Translations under genes and position numbers: made by a program
The notes under the pieces: model-generated
Databases searched by the model: none
What the model was told of the DNA's origin: nothing
What the model saw: the letters and a program-made list of their open reading frames with translations, nothing else
DNA from: Moraxella sp. K1664
GTDB taxonomy: Bacteria > Pseudomonadota > Gammaproteobacteria > Pseudomonadales > Moraxellaceae
Reading direction: 5' to 3'
Length of the DNA: 64,000 nt
NCBI RefSeq assembly: GCF_039693965.1
Contig: NZ_CP155576.1
Coordinates: forward strand, 1-64,000
Shown here: positions 45,607 through 54,378 of the stretch, piece after piece
How positions within the stretch are numbered: position 1 is the first letter of the stretch
How the letters are laid out: every line of letters starts with the position of its first letter

Positions 45607-46437
45607 ATGAATGACCGCTTATGTTGCCTGCCAATTTTATTCAACTCCTTAGACCTTGACCGCCTTAATCCCACTCAAAAAATCACCGTTCAACAAATAG
45701 ATGAACAACTGCCCCAAACTCAGTGCGGTCTGTGTGGATATCCAGATGGCTGTTTGCCTTATGCTTATGGCGTGGCGGTAGATGGCAAACCCCATAATTT
45801 ATGCGTACCAGGCGGTCAAGCTGTTACAGACAGCATTCATATGGTGCTTGCAAAACATGGCGACATACGCCCCACTCTGCCTGCAACTACCAGTAAATGG
45901 CCAACCGACCCTACCACTGACCGCCCTACCGAAGTAAGAGCCGTCATCGATGAGAACGATTGCATTGGTTGCACCAAATGTATCCCCGCCTGCCCTGTGG
46001 ATGCTATTATTGGTACAGCCAAACACATGCACACCATCATCACCGACCTATGTACAGGGTGTGAGTTGTGTTTAGCTCCCTGCCCTGTGGACTGCATTCG
46101 TTTGGAAGTACACCCACGCACCATCACAATAAGTGAACGAATACACGAACAGACTCATCTACGCAGTCGCTATCACCGCCATCTTGACCGTGTCGCCCAA
46201 AGTATCGCCGACGGTACCAAACCTGTGGTCAGCTCCGTTGAATCTGTCATGGCAAACGTCATCAGCGAACAGACAAGCACACCCATGGATAAAATCGCCG
46301 CCAAAAACGCCATTGAACTTGCCAAAATTCGTACTCAAATCAAAAAGCTCACCAAACAACTTAGCGTAAAAAACAGCCCCACCATCCAAGAAGAACTTGA
46401 CAGCTTAACAAATAAGTTGCGACAATTAGAGCAATAA
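45607..46437 (+). CDS. rnfB: RnfB/RsxB-like ferredoxin
   Basis: The 276-residue protein has an Fe-S domain with CGLCGYPDGC, followed by two ferredoxin-type 4Fe-4S motifs (CIGCTKCIPACPVD and CTGCELCLAPCPVDC), then a helical, Lys-rich C-terminus. No other rnf genes are near, as in other Moraxellaceae with solitary RnfB. It lacks an obvious N-terminal membrane helix, so it may be cytoplasmic rather than the membrane subunit. Confidence 0.85.
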   Translation: MNDRLCCLPILFNSLDLDRLNPTQKITVQQIDEQLPQTQCGLCGYPDGCLPYAYGVAVDGKPHNLCVPGGQAVTDSIHMVLAKHGDIRPTLPATTSKWPTDPTTDRPTEVRAVIDENDCIGCTKCIPACPVDAIIGTAKHMHTIITDLCTGCELCLAPCPVDCIRLEVHPRTITISERIHEQTHLRSRYHRHLDRVAQSIADGTKPVVSSVESVMANVISEQTSTPMDKIAAKNAIELAKIRTQIKKLTKQLSVKNSPTIQEELDSLTNKLRQLEQ

Positions 46438-46453
46438 TCCTGCGAGATGTGCC

Positions 46454-47749
46454 ATGTCATTAGAAAACATTCACCCAGAAAATCTGAGTAACATCAATAC
46501 GCTAGACCCTATCATGCACAAAAAACTTGATTTGATAAGACGCTTGGAGAATTTAGGTTTTATTTTTGCCATAAACCCCAAAGTCGCCACAGAGCAGGCT
46601 TGTTCATCAGATGGCACACCCACCGACAAGCTCATCTATCGTGCCAGTCTTATGGATGGTCAAGGCAAGCTACAAAGTGCCTTGCACAAAGGTGATTTTT
46701 GGATTAAGGGTGCAGGCAGGTTATATGCTGGCATCTCGTTCGTGGTTGGGTTTATTGGGGTGTTTGGACTGCTTAGCACACATGTAATCAATTTTTTCTA
46801 TGTCCTGCTAGGATTGCTCGGCTGGCATACACTTACGCTTGTTTTGTGGCTTATCGGATTAAACAGCCCTAGCCGTCATTTTGGCATTTATGATGTGATG
46901 AACTGGTTTCGCCCCAAATCTGTCATAGACAGCGAAGCCTTTGATATTTATCAAGAAGAGTTTCAACAAAACCCCACATGGCAAATCGGTAAAATCATCC
47001 ACAGAGCTTGGCTCTTTGGTTTGACAGGTAGCTTACTTGCTCTGCTTATGCTGTTTTTGTTTAAAAGTTATGCCTTTGTATGGGAATCCACATTGTTATC
47101 GCAACACCATTTTGCCATGATTTTAAAGGGATTGGGATTTGTGCCGGGTTTGCTTGGCTTTGAATTACCAAATAAAATGGGTCTGCCTTATGGTGACATA
47201 CCTCCTGCTCGCCTTGCCATGCTCATGATATTATCGGTGGTGGTCTATGGCATGATACCACGCTTGTGTGCTTATCTGTTGTGCCATATCAATGCTCGTG
47301 AACGTTTTAGTATTGACCTTAATTTATATTATTACCAAAATCTACTTCGCACTTTTAACCAAAGCATTGTGGATAAAGACGACTACACCCCACGCACACC
47401 AAAACCGAGTAAAACCGCCCCCAGCACTCACAAAAAAATCGTAGCAACCCTAGAATGGGCAAGCGATGATGAGCTATGGCACGGACTGAGTGATGATGTC
47501 AAAAACTTAGGGGCGGTTGACACCAAAGAAGACGTGCTGTATCTCACCCAAATCGCCAGCACCTTACACGCCCAAATCCTGCTCGGCGTGGACTGCCGCA
47601 TCCTGCCTGATAGGGGCGTACTTAGGAAAGTGGATTTGATTCGCCAAAATAGCGATTATGGGGTAATCGTCAAATTCTTACACAGTGGCGGTTATGTCAA
47701 TGAATGGCGAGACGCATTAAATGAGCGAAATGTTGAACAGATAAATTGA
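46454..47749 (+). CDS. DUF2868-like multi-pass membrane protein
   Basis: The 431-residue protein has about four to six transmembrane helices in its central half (e.g. GISFVVGFIGVFGLL, LFGLTGSLLALLMLFLF) and soluble ends. The YAFVWESTLL stretch matches DUF2868. Function is unknown. It follows rnfB by 16 bp, so the two are probably co-transcribed. Confidence 0.65.
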   Translation: MSLENIHPENLSNINTLDPIMHKKLDLIRRLENLGFIFAINPKVATEQACSSDGTPTDKLIYRASLMDGQGKLQSALHKGDFWIKGAGRLYAGISFVVGFIGVFGLLSTHVINFFYVLLGLLGWHTLTLVLWLIGLNSPSRHFGIYDVMNWFRPKSVIDSEAFDIYQEEFQQNPTWQIGKIIHRAWLFGLTGSLLALLMLFLFKSYAFVWESTLLSQHHFAMILKGLGFVPGLLGFELPNKMGLPYGDIPPARLAMLMILSVVVYGMIPRLCAYLLCHINARERFSIDLNLYYYQNLLRTFNQSIVDKDDYTPRTPKPSKTAPSTHKKIVATLEWASDDELWHGLSDDVKNLGAVDTKEDVLYLTQIASTLHAQILLGVDCRILPDRGVLRKVDLIRQNSDYGVIVKFLHSGGYVNEWRDALNERNVEQIN

Positions 47750-47774
47750 TAAATTGGTTTTATTTGTAAATTAA

Positions 47775-48176
47775 TTAATCAGTTAATAAAAACGGGGCAA
47801 TTTCAATCAGTCCCGTTTTTTCATGATTTTTAAAGGGTAATCTTTTTTTAATAATAAACCATTTATCATTTTCATAATACGCCAAAACATCCAAATCCAT
47901 AGGCACTTTTTTAAAACTATTATTATGCTCTCGTCCGCATTGTATTTCTATGTTTTTTAACACATCATTAAACTCATCATAATTCATCGGCTTGTATAAC
48001 TTTATCATCATCACGGCATTATGATAGATAAGCTCTGTTTTGCCTGTAAAATCTTTACCAATAATCACAGATGACAAATCCACATCACCCCATGACTTTA
48101 ATTCATCAAGAGCGATTTTAAAACTCATCTCGCTATCATGATTACTGCCTAAGGCGATGATATATTGGTGTATCAT
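47775..48176 (-). CDS. folK: HPPK-like 6-hydroxymethyl-dihydropterin pyrophosphokinase
   Basis: The 133-residue protein has the FolK ALGSNHDSEMSF start and VPMDLDVLAYY (two Asp that bind Mg). It is shorter than the ~160 of common HPPK, lacking part of the C-terminal loops. It is adjacent to folB, so the pair makes folate precursors. Its 3' end overlaps a terminator used by the convergent DUF2868 gene. Confidence 0.82.
   Translation of the reverse strand: MIHQYIIALGSNHDSEMSFKIALDELKSWGDVDLSSVIIGKDFTGKTELIYHNAVMMIKLYKPMNYDEFNDVLKNIEIQCGREHNNSFKKVPMDLDVLAYYENDKWFIIKKRLPFKNHEKTGLIEIAPFLLTD
47789..47822 (+). terminator. Terminator of the rnfB-DUF2868 unit, inside the folK 3' end
   Basis: The stem aaaacggg/cccgtttt with a 15-nt loop is followed by T on the plus strand, 40 bp after the DUF2868 stop. 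It lies within the last codons of folK on the other strand. Confidence 0.6.
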
Positions 48177-48189
48177 TTTTATTTACGAT

Positions 48190-48549
48190 TTATGCAGATT
48201 TATGACGAATGATTTTTACGCCCACGCTGTCGGCTTGTTTTATGGCGTTGGGCTTATGAATGGTGAGCGTTATGGTTTGGCAAGGATAATGGGCAAGCAA
48301 GTATGTGCAAATCTCTTCGGCAAGTTTCTCTAATAACTTCGCCTGTATTTCATGGCATAGCCGTTCTATGTCTTCGCACACCGTTTTATAATTTATGGCA
48401 TGTGCCACGTCATCAGTTTGGCTTGCTTTGGTCATGTCGCACACCATTTCACAATCTATCACCAGTGATTGCTTAATAGCTCGCTCCCAATCATAGACAC
48501 CGATAAGGGTGTTAATCTTTAAACCTTGAATAAAAACAATGTCGTTCAT
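48190..48549 (-). CDS. folB: Dihydroneopterin aldolase
   Basis: The ~119-residue protein starts MNDIVFIQGLKINTLIGVYDWER. The conserved Glu22-type residue (DWERA) and the Lys/Tyr/His of the DHNA pocket (HAINYKTV) are visible. It precedes folK in transcription order. Confidence 0.9.
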   Translation of the reverse strand: MNDIVFIQGLKINTLIGVYDWERAIKQSLVIDCEMVCDMTKASQTDDVAHAINYKTVCEDIERLCHEIQAKLLEKLAEEICTYLLAHYPCQTITLTIHKPNAIKQADSVGVKIIRHKSA

Positions 48550-48610
48550 TATTTGTCTCATTTATAAAATGGGTAGGGAAATTATATTTACAAATATTAA
48601 CTATTAACAT

Positions 48611-48635
48611 AGGGCGAATTGCAATTCGCCCCTAC
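48611..48635. repeat. Dispersed palindromic repeat copy
   Basis: agggcgaattgcaattcgcc followed by cctac is a complete copy of the GGGCGAATTGCAATTCGCCC family in the folB-rarD gap. Confidence 0.75.
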
Positions 48636-48654
48636 AATTCCAAATTATATCAAA

Positions 48655-49545
48655 TCAATGTTTTCTATGTTTCACCATATCCACACTAAACATGATAAGC
48701 CCAAGCCAAATTAACCCAAATATCATTAGGCGTTTTAAATCAATCGGTTCATGATAATAAAACACCGCAATCATAAAGACAATACTTGGCGTTAAATAAC
48801 CCAAAAAGGATAAGGTATTAAAACTCACAAGTTTGGTTGATTGGTTGTATAATAAAAGCGGAATGAGTGTGATTGGACCTGCCAAAGCAAGTAGCCAAAT
48901 ATCATAAGATACCCAAAATGCCAAAGTTGAACTTGCCACATCGGCACTGACAAGCCACATCAAGCACAAAGGCAATAATAAAGCCGTCTCAATAAATAAG
49001 CCGTCAATGGCATTAAAAGGCGTTTGGCGTTGCAATACCCCATAAAAGGCAAAGGACAACGCCAAAATCAAACTCACCCACGGCACACCACCAAACAGCA
49101 CCACCTGAATGCCAACGGCAAGCACGGCAAGGGCGACGGCGATTTTTTGCAAAAGTCTCAGGCGTTCTTTAAAGATGACAAGCGACAGCCCCACGCCCAT
49201 TAGGGGATTGATAAAATAGCCAAGGCTTGCTTCAAGCACCCTATCATTTGCCACCGCCCACACATAGGTCAGCCAATTTGTGCCAATCAAGAGAGCTGAT
49301 ACAAAAGTCAAGCCAAGCCATTTGGGGTTTTGGCGAATTTGGGTAAGCCAAGCCGTCCGTTTGCCAATGATGATGACAAGGCTTAACACCACAAACGTCC
49401 ACACCACCCGATGAACGATGACTTCAACGGCATGATAACCGTCCAACAGCTTAAAATAAAAGGGAAAATTACCCCACATCAAAAACGCCAAAAGAGCCGT
49501 CATTAGCCCTTTTGGGGTGGTGGTTATGGTTGGTTTATTGCTCAT
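48655..49545 (-). CDS. rarD: EamA/RarD-family transporter
   Basis: The 296-residue inner-membrane protein has ten helices and two EamA repeats. RarD features include WGNFPFYFKLLDGYHAVEVIVHRVVW at the start (KALAALLWGL-like). The substrate is unknown; the family is a drug/metabolite superfamily. Confidence 0.85.
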   Translation of the reverse strand: MSNKPTITTTPKGLMTALLAFLMWGNFPFYFKLLDGYHAVEVIVHRVVWTFVVLSLVIIIGKRTAWLTQIRQNPKWLGLTFVSALLIGTNWLTYVWAVANDRVLEASLGYFINPLMGVGLSLVIFKERLRLLQKIAVALAVLAVGIQVVLFGGVPWVSLILALSFAFYGVLQRQTPFNAIDGLFIETALLLPLCLMWLVSADVASSTLAFWVSYDIWLLALAGPITLIPLLLYNQSTKLVSFNTLSFLGYLTPSIVFMIAVFYYHEPIDLKRLMIFGLIWLGLIMFSVDMVKHRKH

Positions 49546-49551
49546 TTTTTA

Positions 49552-49944
49552 TCAATCATTTGTTAAAAATTTTAAGCCTTGATATTGAATGATTTTGTCA
49601 TCATTGGTAATCAAGCACAAATCATCAATCATTGATTGAGCAATTAGCATTCTATCAAAAGGGTCTTTATGAATGATTGGTAAATTCTCCAAAATTTTGG
49701 TGTATTTGTGGTCAATACCCAATTCCAAAAACCCATTTTCAAGCAATCTTTGATATAATTTTACAGTATCAAATTTAAAACCGTCTTTTTTCAAATTGGT
49801 TTTTAAGGCAATTTCCCATAAATTAACCGTGCTAAAATAAATGATATTTTCGGTATTTTCCAATATATTTTTGACTTTATTGGATAATTTATGCGGTTCT
49901 TTGGCAAGCCAAATGACAATATGAGTATCTAATAAATAATTCAT
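49552..49944 (-). CDS. PIN-domain toxin (VapC-like)
   Basis: The 130-residue toxin has a PIN nuclease fold: LLDTHIVIWLA (first Asp), NLWEIALK, HKDPFDRMLIAQ (central Asp) and LITNDD at the end. It overlaps the antitoxin stop by 4 bp. VapC-type toxins cleave RNA; which target is unknown. Confidence 0.88.
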   Translation of the reverse strand: MNYLLDTHIVIWLAKEPHKLSNKVKNILENTENIIYFSTVNLWEIALKTNLKKDGFKFDTVKLYQRLLENGFLELGIDHKYTKILENLPIIHKDPFDRMLIAQSMIDDLCLITNDDKIIQYQGLKFLTND

Positions 49945-50207
49945 TCAATATTCTCATCAAAACTTTCTTCAAACATTGCCATAATCTCATCATCGCCCCA
50001 ATGAATATCATCAGGCACAACCCCTTCGCCAATCATAAATCCCAATTGACGTTTTTTGGGCATGGGCTTGGCGATATTGGGCAAAAACTGCCCAATTTCC
50101 TTGCCTGATTGCTTAACCGATATGGTCTCGCCCTTTAATAAGGCGTTTTGCACCGCTTGCCAATCAATAAATTGACCGCTAGTAGAACCCAAATCAATGC
50201 TTAACAT
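49941..50207 (-). CDS. Antitoxin, Phd/YefM-like
   Basis: The 88-residue antitoxin has a short N-terminal DNA-binding/dimer part (LQNALLKGETISVKQSGKEIGQFLP-like) and an acidic C-terminus for toxin binding. Its 4-bp overlap with the VapC-like gene marks it as the cognate antitoxin. It ends 3 bp before aroA's stop and is presumably transcribed from aroA or its own start. Confidence 0.85.
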   Translation of the reverse strand: MLSIDLGSTSGQFIDWQAVQNALLKGETISVKQSGKEIGQFLPNIAKPMPKKRQLGFMIGEGVVPDDIHWGDDEIMAMFEESFDENIE

Positions 50208-50210
50208 GGC

Positions 50211-51539
50211 TTACTCCACCACTTCCACATTCAACCCTGCCTTATTGACCAATTCGGCAAATTTTGGAAAGCTGGTATTGACCGTCTCTGTGCCATTGAT
50301 GACGATTGTATCAGACGCACGCAGGCTTGCCACCGTAAAGCTCATCGCAATTCTATGGTCATGATGAGAGTCAATCTCGCCCCCACCAAACACAAATTCC
50401 GCTCCGCCCTTACCGACAATCTCAATGCCGTCATCTAGCACCGTGCAGTCAATACCAAGCGTGGCAAGACCGTCCGCCATGACTTGAATGCGGTCAGATT
50501 CTTTGACTCTAAGCTCTTCTGCCCCACGCAAAATCGTCTTGCCTGTGGCACACGCACTTGCCACAAACAGCACTGGAAATTCATCAATGGCAAGCGGTAC
50601 AAGGTGTAGCGGTATCTCAATGCCGTGTAGCTCGCTTGCCTTGACGCAAATATCCGCCACAGGCTCACCGCCCACCACCGCCTCATTGGTCAGGCGAATG
50701 TCCGCCCCCATAAGTTTTAGAATGTCAATCACGCCCGTGCGAGTTGGGTTAATCCCCACCTTTGGCAGTACCACATCGCCATGCCCCGCAATCGCTGCCG
50801 CCACCATAAAAAACGCCGAACTTGAAATATCCGCAGGCACTTCAATATCACACGCCACAAGCTCGCCACCGCCTTTGATGCGAATCTCATTGCCCTTATC
50901 CAGCTTTTTGACAGCGACATCATAACCAAACGCCCTAAGCATTCGCTCGGTGTGGTCTCGGGTAATCTCAGGCTCGGTTACGACCGTCTCGCCATTTGCC
51001 CATAGCCCTGCCAAAAGCAGGCAGGATTTGACCTGAGCGGACGCCATAGGCATATCATAGGTGATAGCATTTAGGGTCTGATTGCCTGTGATTGTGATTG
51101 GCGGTGTGCCACGCTCGCCTGTGGTTGTCACGACCGCCCCCATTTCACGCAGGGGCTTTGCCACTCGCTCCATGGGGCGTTTGGATAAACTTCTATCCCC
51201 TATCATGGTGCTGTCAAATTTTTGGGCGGACAAAATCCCTGATAATAGTCGCATACTCGTGCCAGAGTTACCCATATCAAGCTCTTTTTGTGGGGCGGTC
51301 AAGCCGTGCATTCCCACGCCATGAATGGTAACTTTGTCGCCGTCTCGGTGAATCTCAACGCCCATATCGGCAAAGGCTTGCAAGGTAGATAATGCGTCTT
51401 CGCCTTCCAAAAAATTGGTGACACGGGTTACGCCATTTGCTAAACTGCCAAACATAATAGAGCGGTGCGAAATGGATTTGTCAGAGGCAACCGAATGCGT
51501 GCCAGTAAAGGTGTTGCTTGGGGTGATTTGGTATTTCAT
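50211..51539 (-). CDS. aroA: 3-phosphoshikimate 1-carboxyvinyltransferase (EPSP synthase)
   Basis: The 442-residue enzyme of the shikimate pathway has the conserved GNSGTSMRLLSGIL, the RPM and ASAQVKSCLLLAGL motifs and a late HDHRIAMSF. The usual partner genes tyrA and pheA lie just upstream but are separated by a ~1.7-kb islet. Confidence 0.95.
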   Translation of the reverse strand: MKYQITPSNTFTGTHSVASDKSISHRSIMFGSLANGVTRVTNFLEGEDALSTLQAFADMGVEIHRDGDKVTIHGVGMHGLTAPQKELDMGNSGTSMRLLSGILSAQKFDSTMIGDRSLSKRPMERVAKPLREMGAVVTTTGERGTPPITITGNQTLNAITYDMPMASAQVKSCLLLAGLWANGETVVTEPEITRDHTERMLRAFGYDVAVKKLDKGNEIRIKGGGELVACDIEVPADISSSAFFMVAAAIAGHGDVVLPKVGINPTRTGVIDILKLMGADIRLTNEAVVGGEPVADICVKASELHGIEIPLHLVPLAIDEFPVLFVASACATGKTILRGAEELRVKESDRIQVMADGLATLGIDCTVLDDGIEIVGKGGAEFVFGGGEIDSHHDHRIAMSFTVASLRASDTIVINGTETVNTSFPKFAELVNKAGLNVEVVE

Positions 51540-51573
51540 TGCTCATTCCTAAGGTAAAAAGAAAGTTTTGTAG

Positions 51574-51594
51574 GTAAGGTGCGTATTACGCACC
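51574..51594. repeat. Palindromic repeat copy, left border of islet
   Basis: The sequence gtaaggtgcgtattacgcac + c is a full copy of the GGTGCGTA family. An inverted copy at 53256-53276 marks the other side of the XRE/membrane-protein islet. Confidence 0.8.
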
Positions 51595-51601
51595 GTTTAA
51601 A

Positions 51602-51970
51602 TCATTCAGTTTTATCCAAAAGTCTTCTTAATAGTTCAATTTCTTTATCTTTTTGGATAAGTAATTCATCTTTATAAGAAAGGGCTAATTTTAGTTTCTC
51701 AATTTCAGAAACCAAACTTTGGTCGCTATTATAATAATTATTACTATAATTTTCACTGATTTGGCAAATAAAGTTTTTATTGTCCAATAATTCAGTAACT
51801 TGCACACCAAATAAAGTTGCTATGTCGTTTAACCGCTCCAAATTCGGCATACTCTCACCCCTTTCTATCTTGGCGTAACCATTCCTAGTAATGCCTAATT
51901 TGTCCGCCATTTGCTCTTGCGTCCAGTTGTTTTGCTCTCGTAGCTCACGAATGGTGTCAGTATCAATCAT
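51602..51970 (-). CDS. XRE-family regulator with coiled-coil tail
   Basis: The ~122-residue protein starts MIDTDTIRELREQNNW (an upstream in-frame extension is less likely). An N-terminal HTH_3 domain with MADKLGITRNGYAKIERGES is followed by an acidic/Lys-rich coiled coil (EIEKLKLALSYKDELL). It is divergently oriented to the next small genes and probably regulates them. Confidence 0.82.
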   Translation of the reverse strand: MIDTDTIRELREQNNWTQEQMADKLGITRNGYAKIERGESMPNLERLNDIATLFGVQVTELLDNKNFICQISENYSNNYYNSDQSLVSEIEKLKLALSYKDELLIQKDKEIELLRRLLDKTE

Positions 51971-52099
51971 AAAAATACCCATATTTTTCAAAAAAAGACC
52001 ACTCGCAGTTAGCAAATGATAAGTGCAGGTTGGTTTAAAAATAAAATAAATTATTGTAACATATGATATTAGAAATTCAAAATTTTTTGGGAGTTTTTT

Positions 52100-52909
52100 G
52101 TGGAAATTATTGTAATGTTGGGGCTATTTGCATTTTTTGCCTTTGCTGTTATTGGTACATTTAGGGGTATTTCTAATAATGTAGGCATTTCGCATACCAA
52201 CAACCAAGATACCGCAAATGCAATTAACATTATGCAAGAAAATCACAAAAACATTATCGGTCAGTTTCCTTACGGAGAACTTAAATCCGCTTGGCAAGAT
52301 ATTATTGCATTGGAAAGTGCTTATTTTGTTTTGGTTATCTTTATATTTTATATGCGACTTAGATTTCAAGATGATACAAGCAAAATACAACCAACCGTTG
52401 ATGAAATTGTTGAAAAATGGGGTCAATTTATCCTAAAATTATCAAAACTTCCAAATACCGCTCAAAACCTAAATTATGTCAAAAAAGGTTTTCAAGAAAG
52501 GCAAACGATATACATACCTTTGGTTAAAACATACTCCAATCAAATTGTGTCCAATCCTGCTTTATTTTTGCATAATTCCAATGTTATTATCAAAGAAAAT
52601 TATGAACTTTATGAAAAGTTTATAGAATTTGCCTTAGAAAATTATGAGCATATTGCATCTAATGAAAATTCTACAATGCATTTTCATAAAAATCCTAGCG
52701 ATAATCATAATTTTGCTCAAATTTATGATAGTTTTTATAATGAAACCAGATTTACCGCTCAAAACAAACACGATTATTATCAAGAATTAAGAAAAAATGG
52801 CGAAAGCACTAATTATGATATTAAGATTGATGAAAGAACAAGATTTATTTCTGAATTTGCTCTAAAAATTTCATCTGACGGGCGTAAATTTTATTCCCCA
52901 TATCAATAA
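52100..52909 (+). CDS. Membrane protein of unknown function in small islet
   Basis: The protein is ~269 residues from GTG (an ATG at codon 6 is possible). It has two transmembrane helices (LFAFFAFAVIGTFRG at the start and FVLVIFIFYMRL around residue 80), then a long soluble, Asn/Lys-rich part. No family was recognised. AT-rich composition and the flanking repeats suggest that it was acquired. Confidence 0.6.
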   Translation: MEIIVMLGLFAFFAFAVIGTFRGISNNVGISHTNNQDTANAINIMQENHKNIIGQFPYGELKSAWQDIIALESAYFVLVIFIFYMRLRFQDDTSKIQPTVDEIVEKWGQFILKLSKLPNTAQNLNYVKKGFQERQTIYIPLVKTYSNQIVSNPALFLHNSNVIIKENYELYEKFIEFALENYEHIASNENSTMHFHKNPSDNHNFAQIYDSFYNETRFTAQNKHDYYQELRKNGESTNYDIKIDERTRFISEFALKISSDGRKFYSPYQ

Positions 52910-52920
52910 GGATTTTATCA

Positions 52921-53121
52921 ATGTCAAACAATCGTAAAAAATTTCCAATTTGGATACCTATCACATCCTTAGTATTAGCAATTATTTTAAACCCAAACGC
53001 AGTACAAATGCTCAGTCGTGGAATGATTTCGTCTGGAATGGTAGAGATTTTTGGAGCATTTTTATTATATTGCTTTTTACTGTATATCGGAAATTCTATA
53101 TTTAATTCAAGAAAAAAGTGA
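52921..53121 (+). CDS. Small two-helix membrane protein
   Basis: This is a 66-residue protein with helices around ITSLVLAIILN and GAFLLYCFLLYIG and a basic end (FNSRKK). It starts 11 bp after the previous gene and is likely translated with it. No family was recognised. Confidence 0.55.
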   Translation: MSNNRKKFPIWIPITSLVLAIILNPNAVQMLSRGMISSGMVEIFGAFLLYCFLLYIGNSIFNSRKK

Positions 53122-53129
53122 GTATATTT

Positions 53130-53219
53130 ATGGACATTATGGCAATCATCAAACTTATTGTGATATTTATTTTTGCCAGTATTGGTGCAAATTATGTAAA
53201 AAATAAGTTTAAAAAATAA
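53130..53219 (+). CDS. 29-residue single-helix basic peptide
   Basis: The frame starts 8 bp after the preceding gene's stop. It encodes MDIMAIIKLIVIFIFASIG followed by a basic tail (NYVKNKFKK). A short hydrophobic helix with a Lys-rich end resembles type I toxin peptides or small membrane modulators. No family was recognised and no antisense RNA is evident. Confidence 0.5.
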   Translation: MDIMAIIKLIVIFIFASIGANYVKNKFKK

Positions 53220-53232
53220 TTTTGTTTTGTTT

Positions 53233-53276
53233 GTTACGCACCATTTTTTATATTTGGTGCGTAATACGCATCTTAC
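53233..53276. repeat. Palindromic repeat pair, right border of islet
   Basis: gttacgcacc, a 13-bp spacer, then ggtgcgtaatacgcatctta + c. The second part is the inverted form of the copy at 51574-51594, with one change (gtaagatgcg vs gtaaggtgcg). Confidence 0.8.
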
Positions 53277-53281
53277 ACACT

Positions 53282-54223
53282 CTACTTATCACTCTTTAAC
53301 TTCTCTTTTTCAATCAATAACCGCCCAAAATGCTCTCTGGCGTTTTTGGCAATTTCAAAGGTTTTTAATAAATTCTCCGAATTGTCATTTTCAATATCGG
53401 TTTTTAATTGGTTTAAAATCGCCTGATAGTCATCAAGCCCTTGCAATACCGCCTGTTTATTTGCCAAAAAAATGTCATGCCACATAATCGGACTGCTTGC
53501 CGAAATACGGCTAAAATCCCGAAATCCGCCCGCCGCATAGCGAAAAATCTCCAAATTATCATCATCTTTGGCGAGCTGATAAGTCAAGGCATAGGACAAT
53601 AAATGGGGCAAATGACTGGTTAGGCTTAGGATTTCATCGTGCTTTTGTGGGGTCATGAGACTCACAACCGCTCCGATATTTTGCCATAAGTCTATGATTT
53701 TATTGGTATAAATATCGTCCGCTTGATTGGGGCAGATGATAAGGGCGTGATTGACAAACAAATCCGCCTTACGAGACAGCACCCCAGACCGCTCCGCCCC
53801 TGCAATGGGGTGAGCAGGGACAAAATTTAGGTCAATGCCCGTTTCATCTTGGGCAGTGTTGCAAGCGGTGATGACGTTCATTTTGGTGCTACACACGTCG
53901 CTTACGATACAGTCGTCCGCCAACAGTCCGCTTTTTTTGGCATGAGCAAGCGTACGAAAAATCGGCAACACCGCTTGCACAGGCACACAAATCACGACCA
54001 AATCGCACCCTTGTAGCACGTCCGTGAGCGTGGATGAGCCGTGTGAGATAAGCCCAATCTCTTGGGCGGTGCGTAGGGTGTCGGCATTGTCATCACACGC
54101 CACAACCTCATGAGTGAGCTTTTTGTCAAGCATGGCGGTTGCAAGGCTTGCACCGATAAGCCCAAGTCCAATAATGGCGGTTTTGTTAAATGGGGCGTTT
54201 TTTTGCATAAATTTATCAATCAT
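53282..54223 (-). CDS. tyrA: Prephenate dehydrogenase
   Basis: The 313-residue NAD(P)-dependent enzyme of tyrosine synthesis has the Rossmann motif GLGLIGASLATAML and the prephenate/arogenate-binding motif VPAHPIAGAERSGVL. C-terminal helices are conserved. It lies between pheA and the aroA-side islet. Confidence 0.93.
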   Translation of the reverse strand: MIDKFMQKNAPFNKTAIIGLGLIGASLATAMLDKKLTHEVVACDDNADTLRTAQEIGLISHGSSTLTDVLQGCDLVVICVPVQAVLPIFRTLAHAKKSGLLADDCIVSDVCSTKMNVITACNTAQDETGIDLNFVPAHPIAGAERSGVLSRKADLFVNHALIICPNQADDIYTNKIIDLWQNIGAVVSLMTPQKHDEILSLTSHLPHLLSYALTYQLAKDDDNLEIFRYAAGGFRDFSRISASSPIMWHDIFLANKQAVLQGLDDYQAILNQLKTDIENDNSENLLKTFEIAKNAREHFGRLLIEKEKLKSDK

Positions 54224-54339
54224 CTACTTTTTACCCCATTGTCATTTTGATTAAAAAATGATTATGGGTATTTATTAGGTTAAGTTAAAACAAATCTTAT
54301 GCAGACTTTTGAAACTCAACCGACAATTTTTATTATATG

Positions 54340-54366
54340 AAAATCACCCTAAAACAGGGTAATTTT
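54340..54366 (-). terminator. Terminator downstream of pheA
   Basis: The hairpin aaaatcaccct/agggtaatttt with a 5-nt loop lies 13 bp past the pheA stop; on the minus strand the stem ends in a T run. It suggests that tyrA has its own start. Confidence 0.65.
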
Positions 54367-54378
54367 ATCATCATGATT

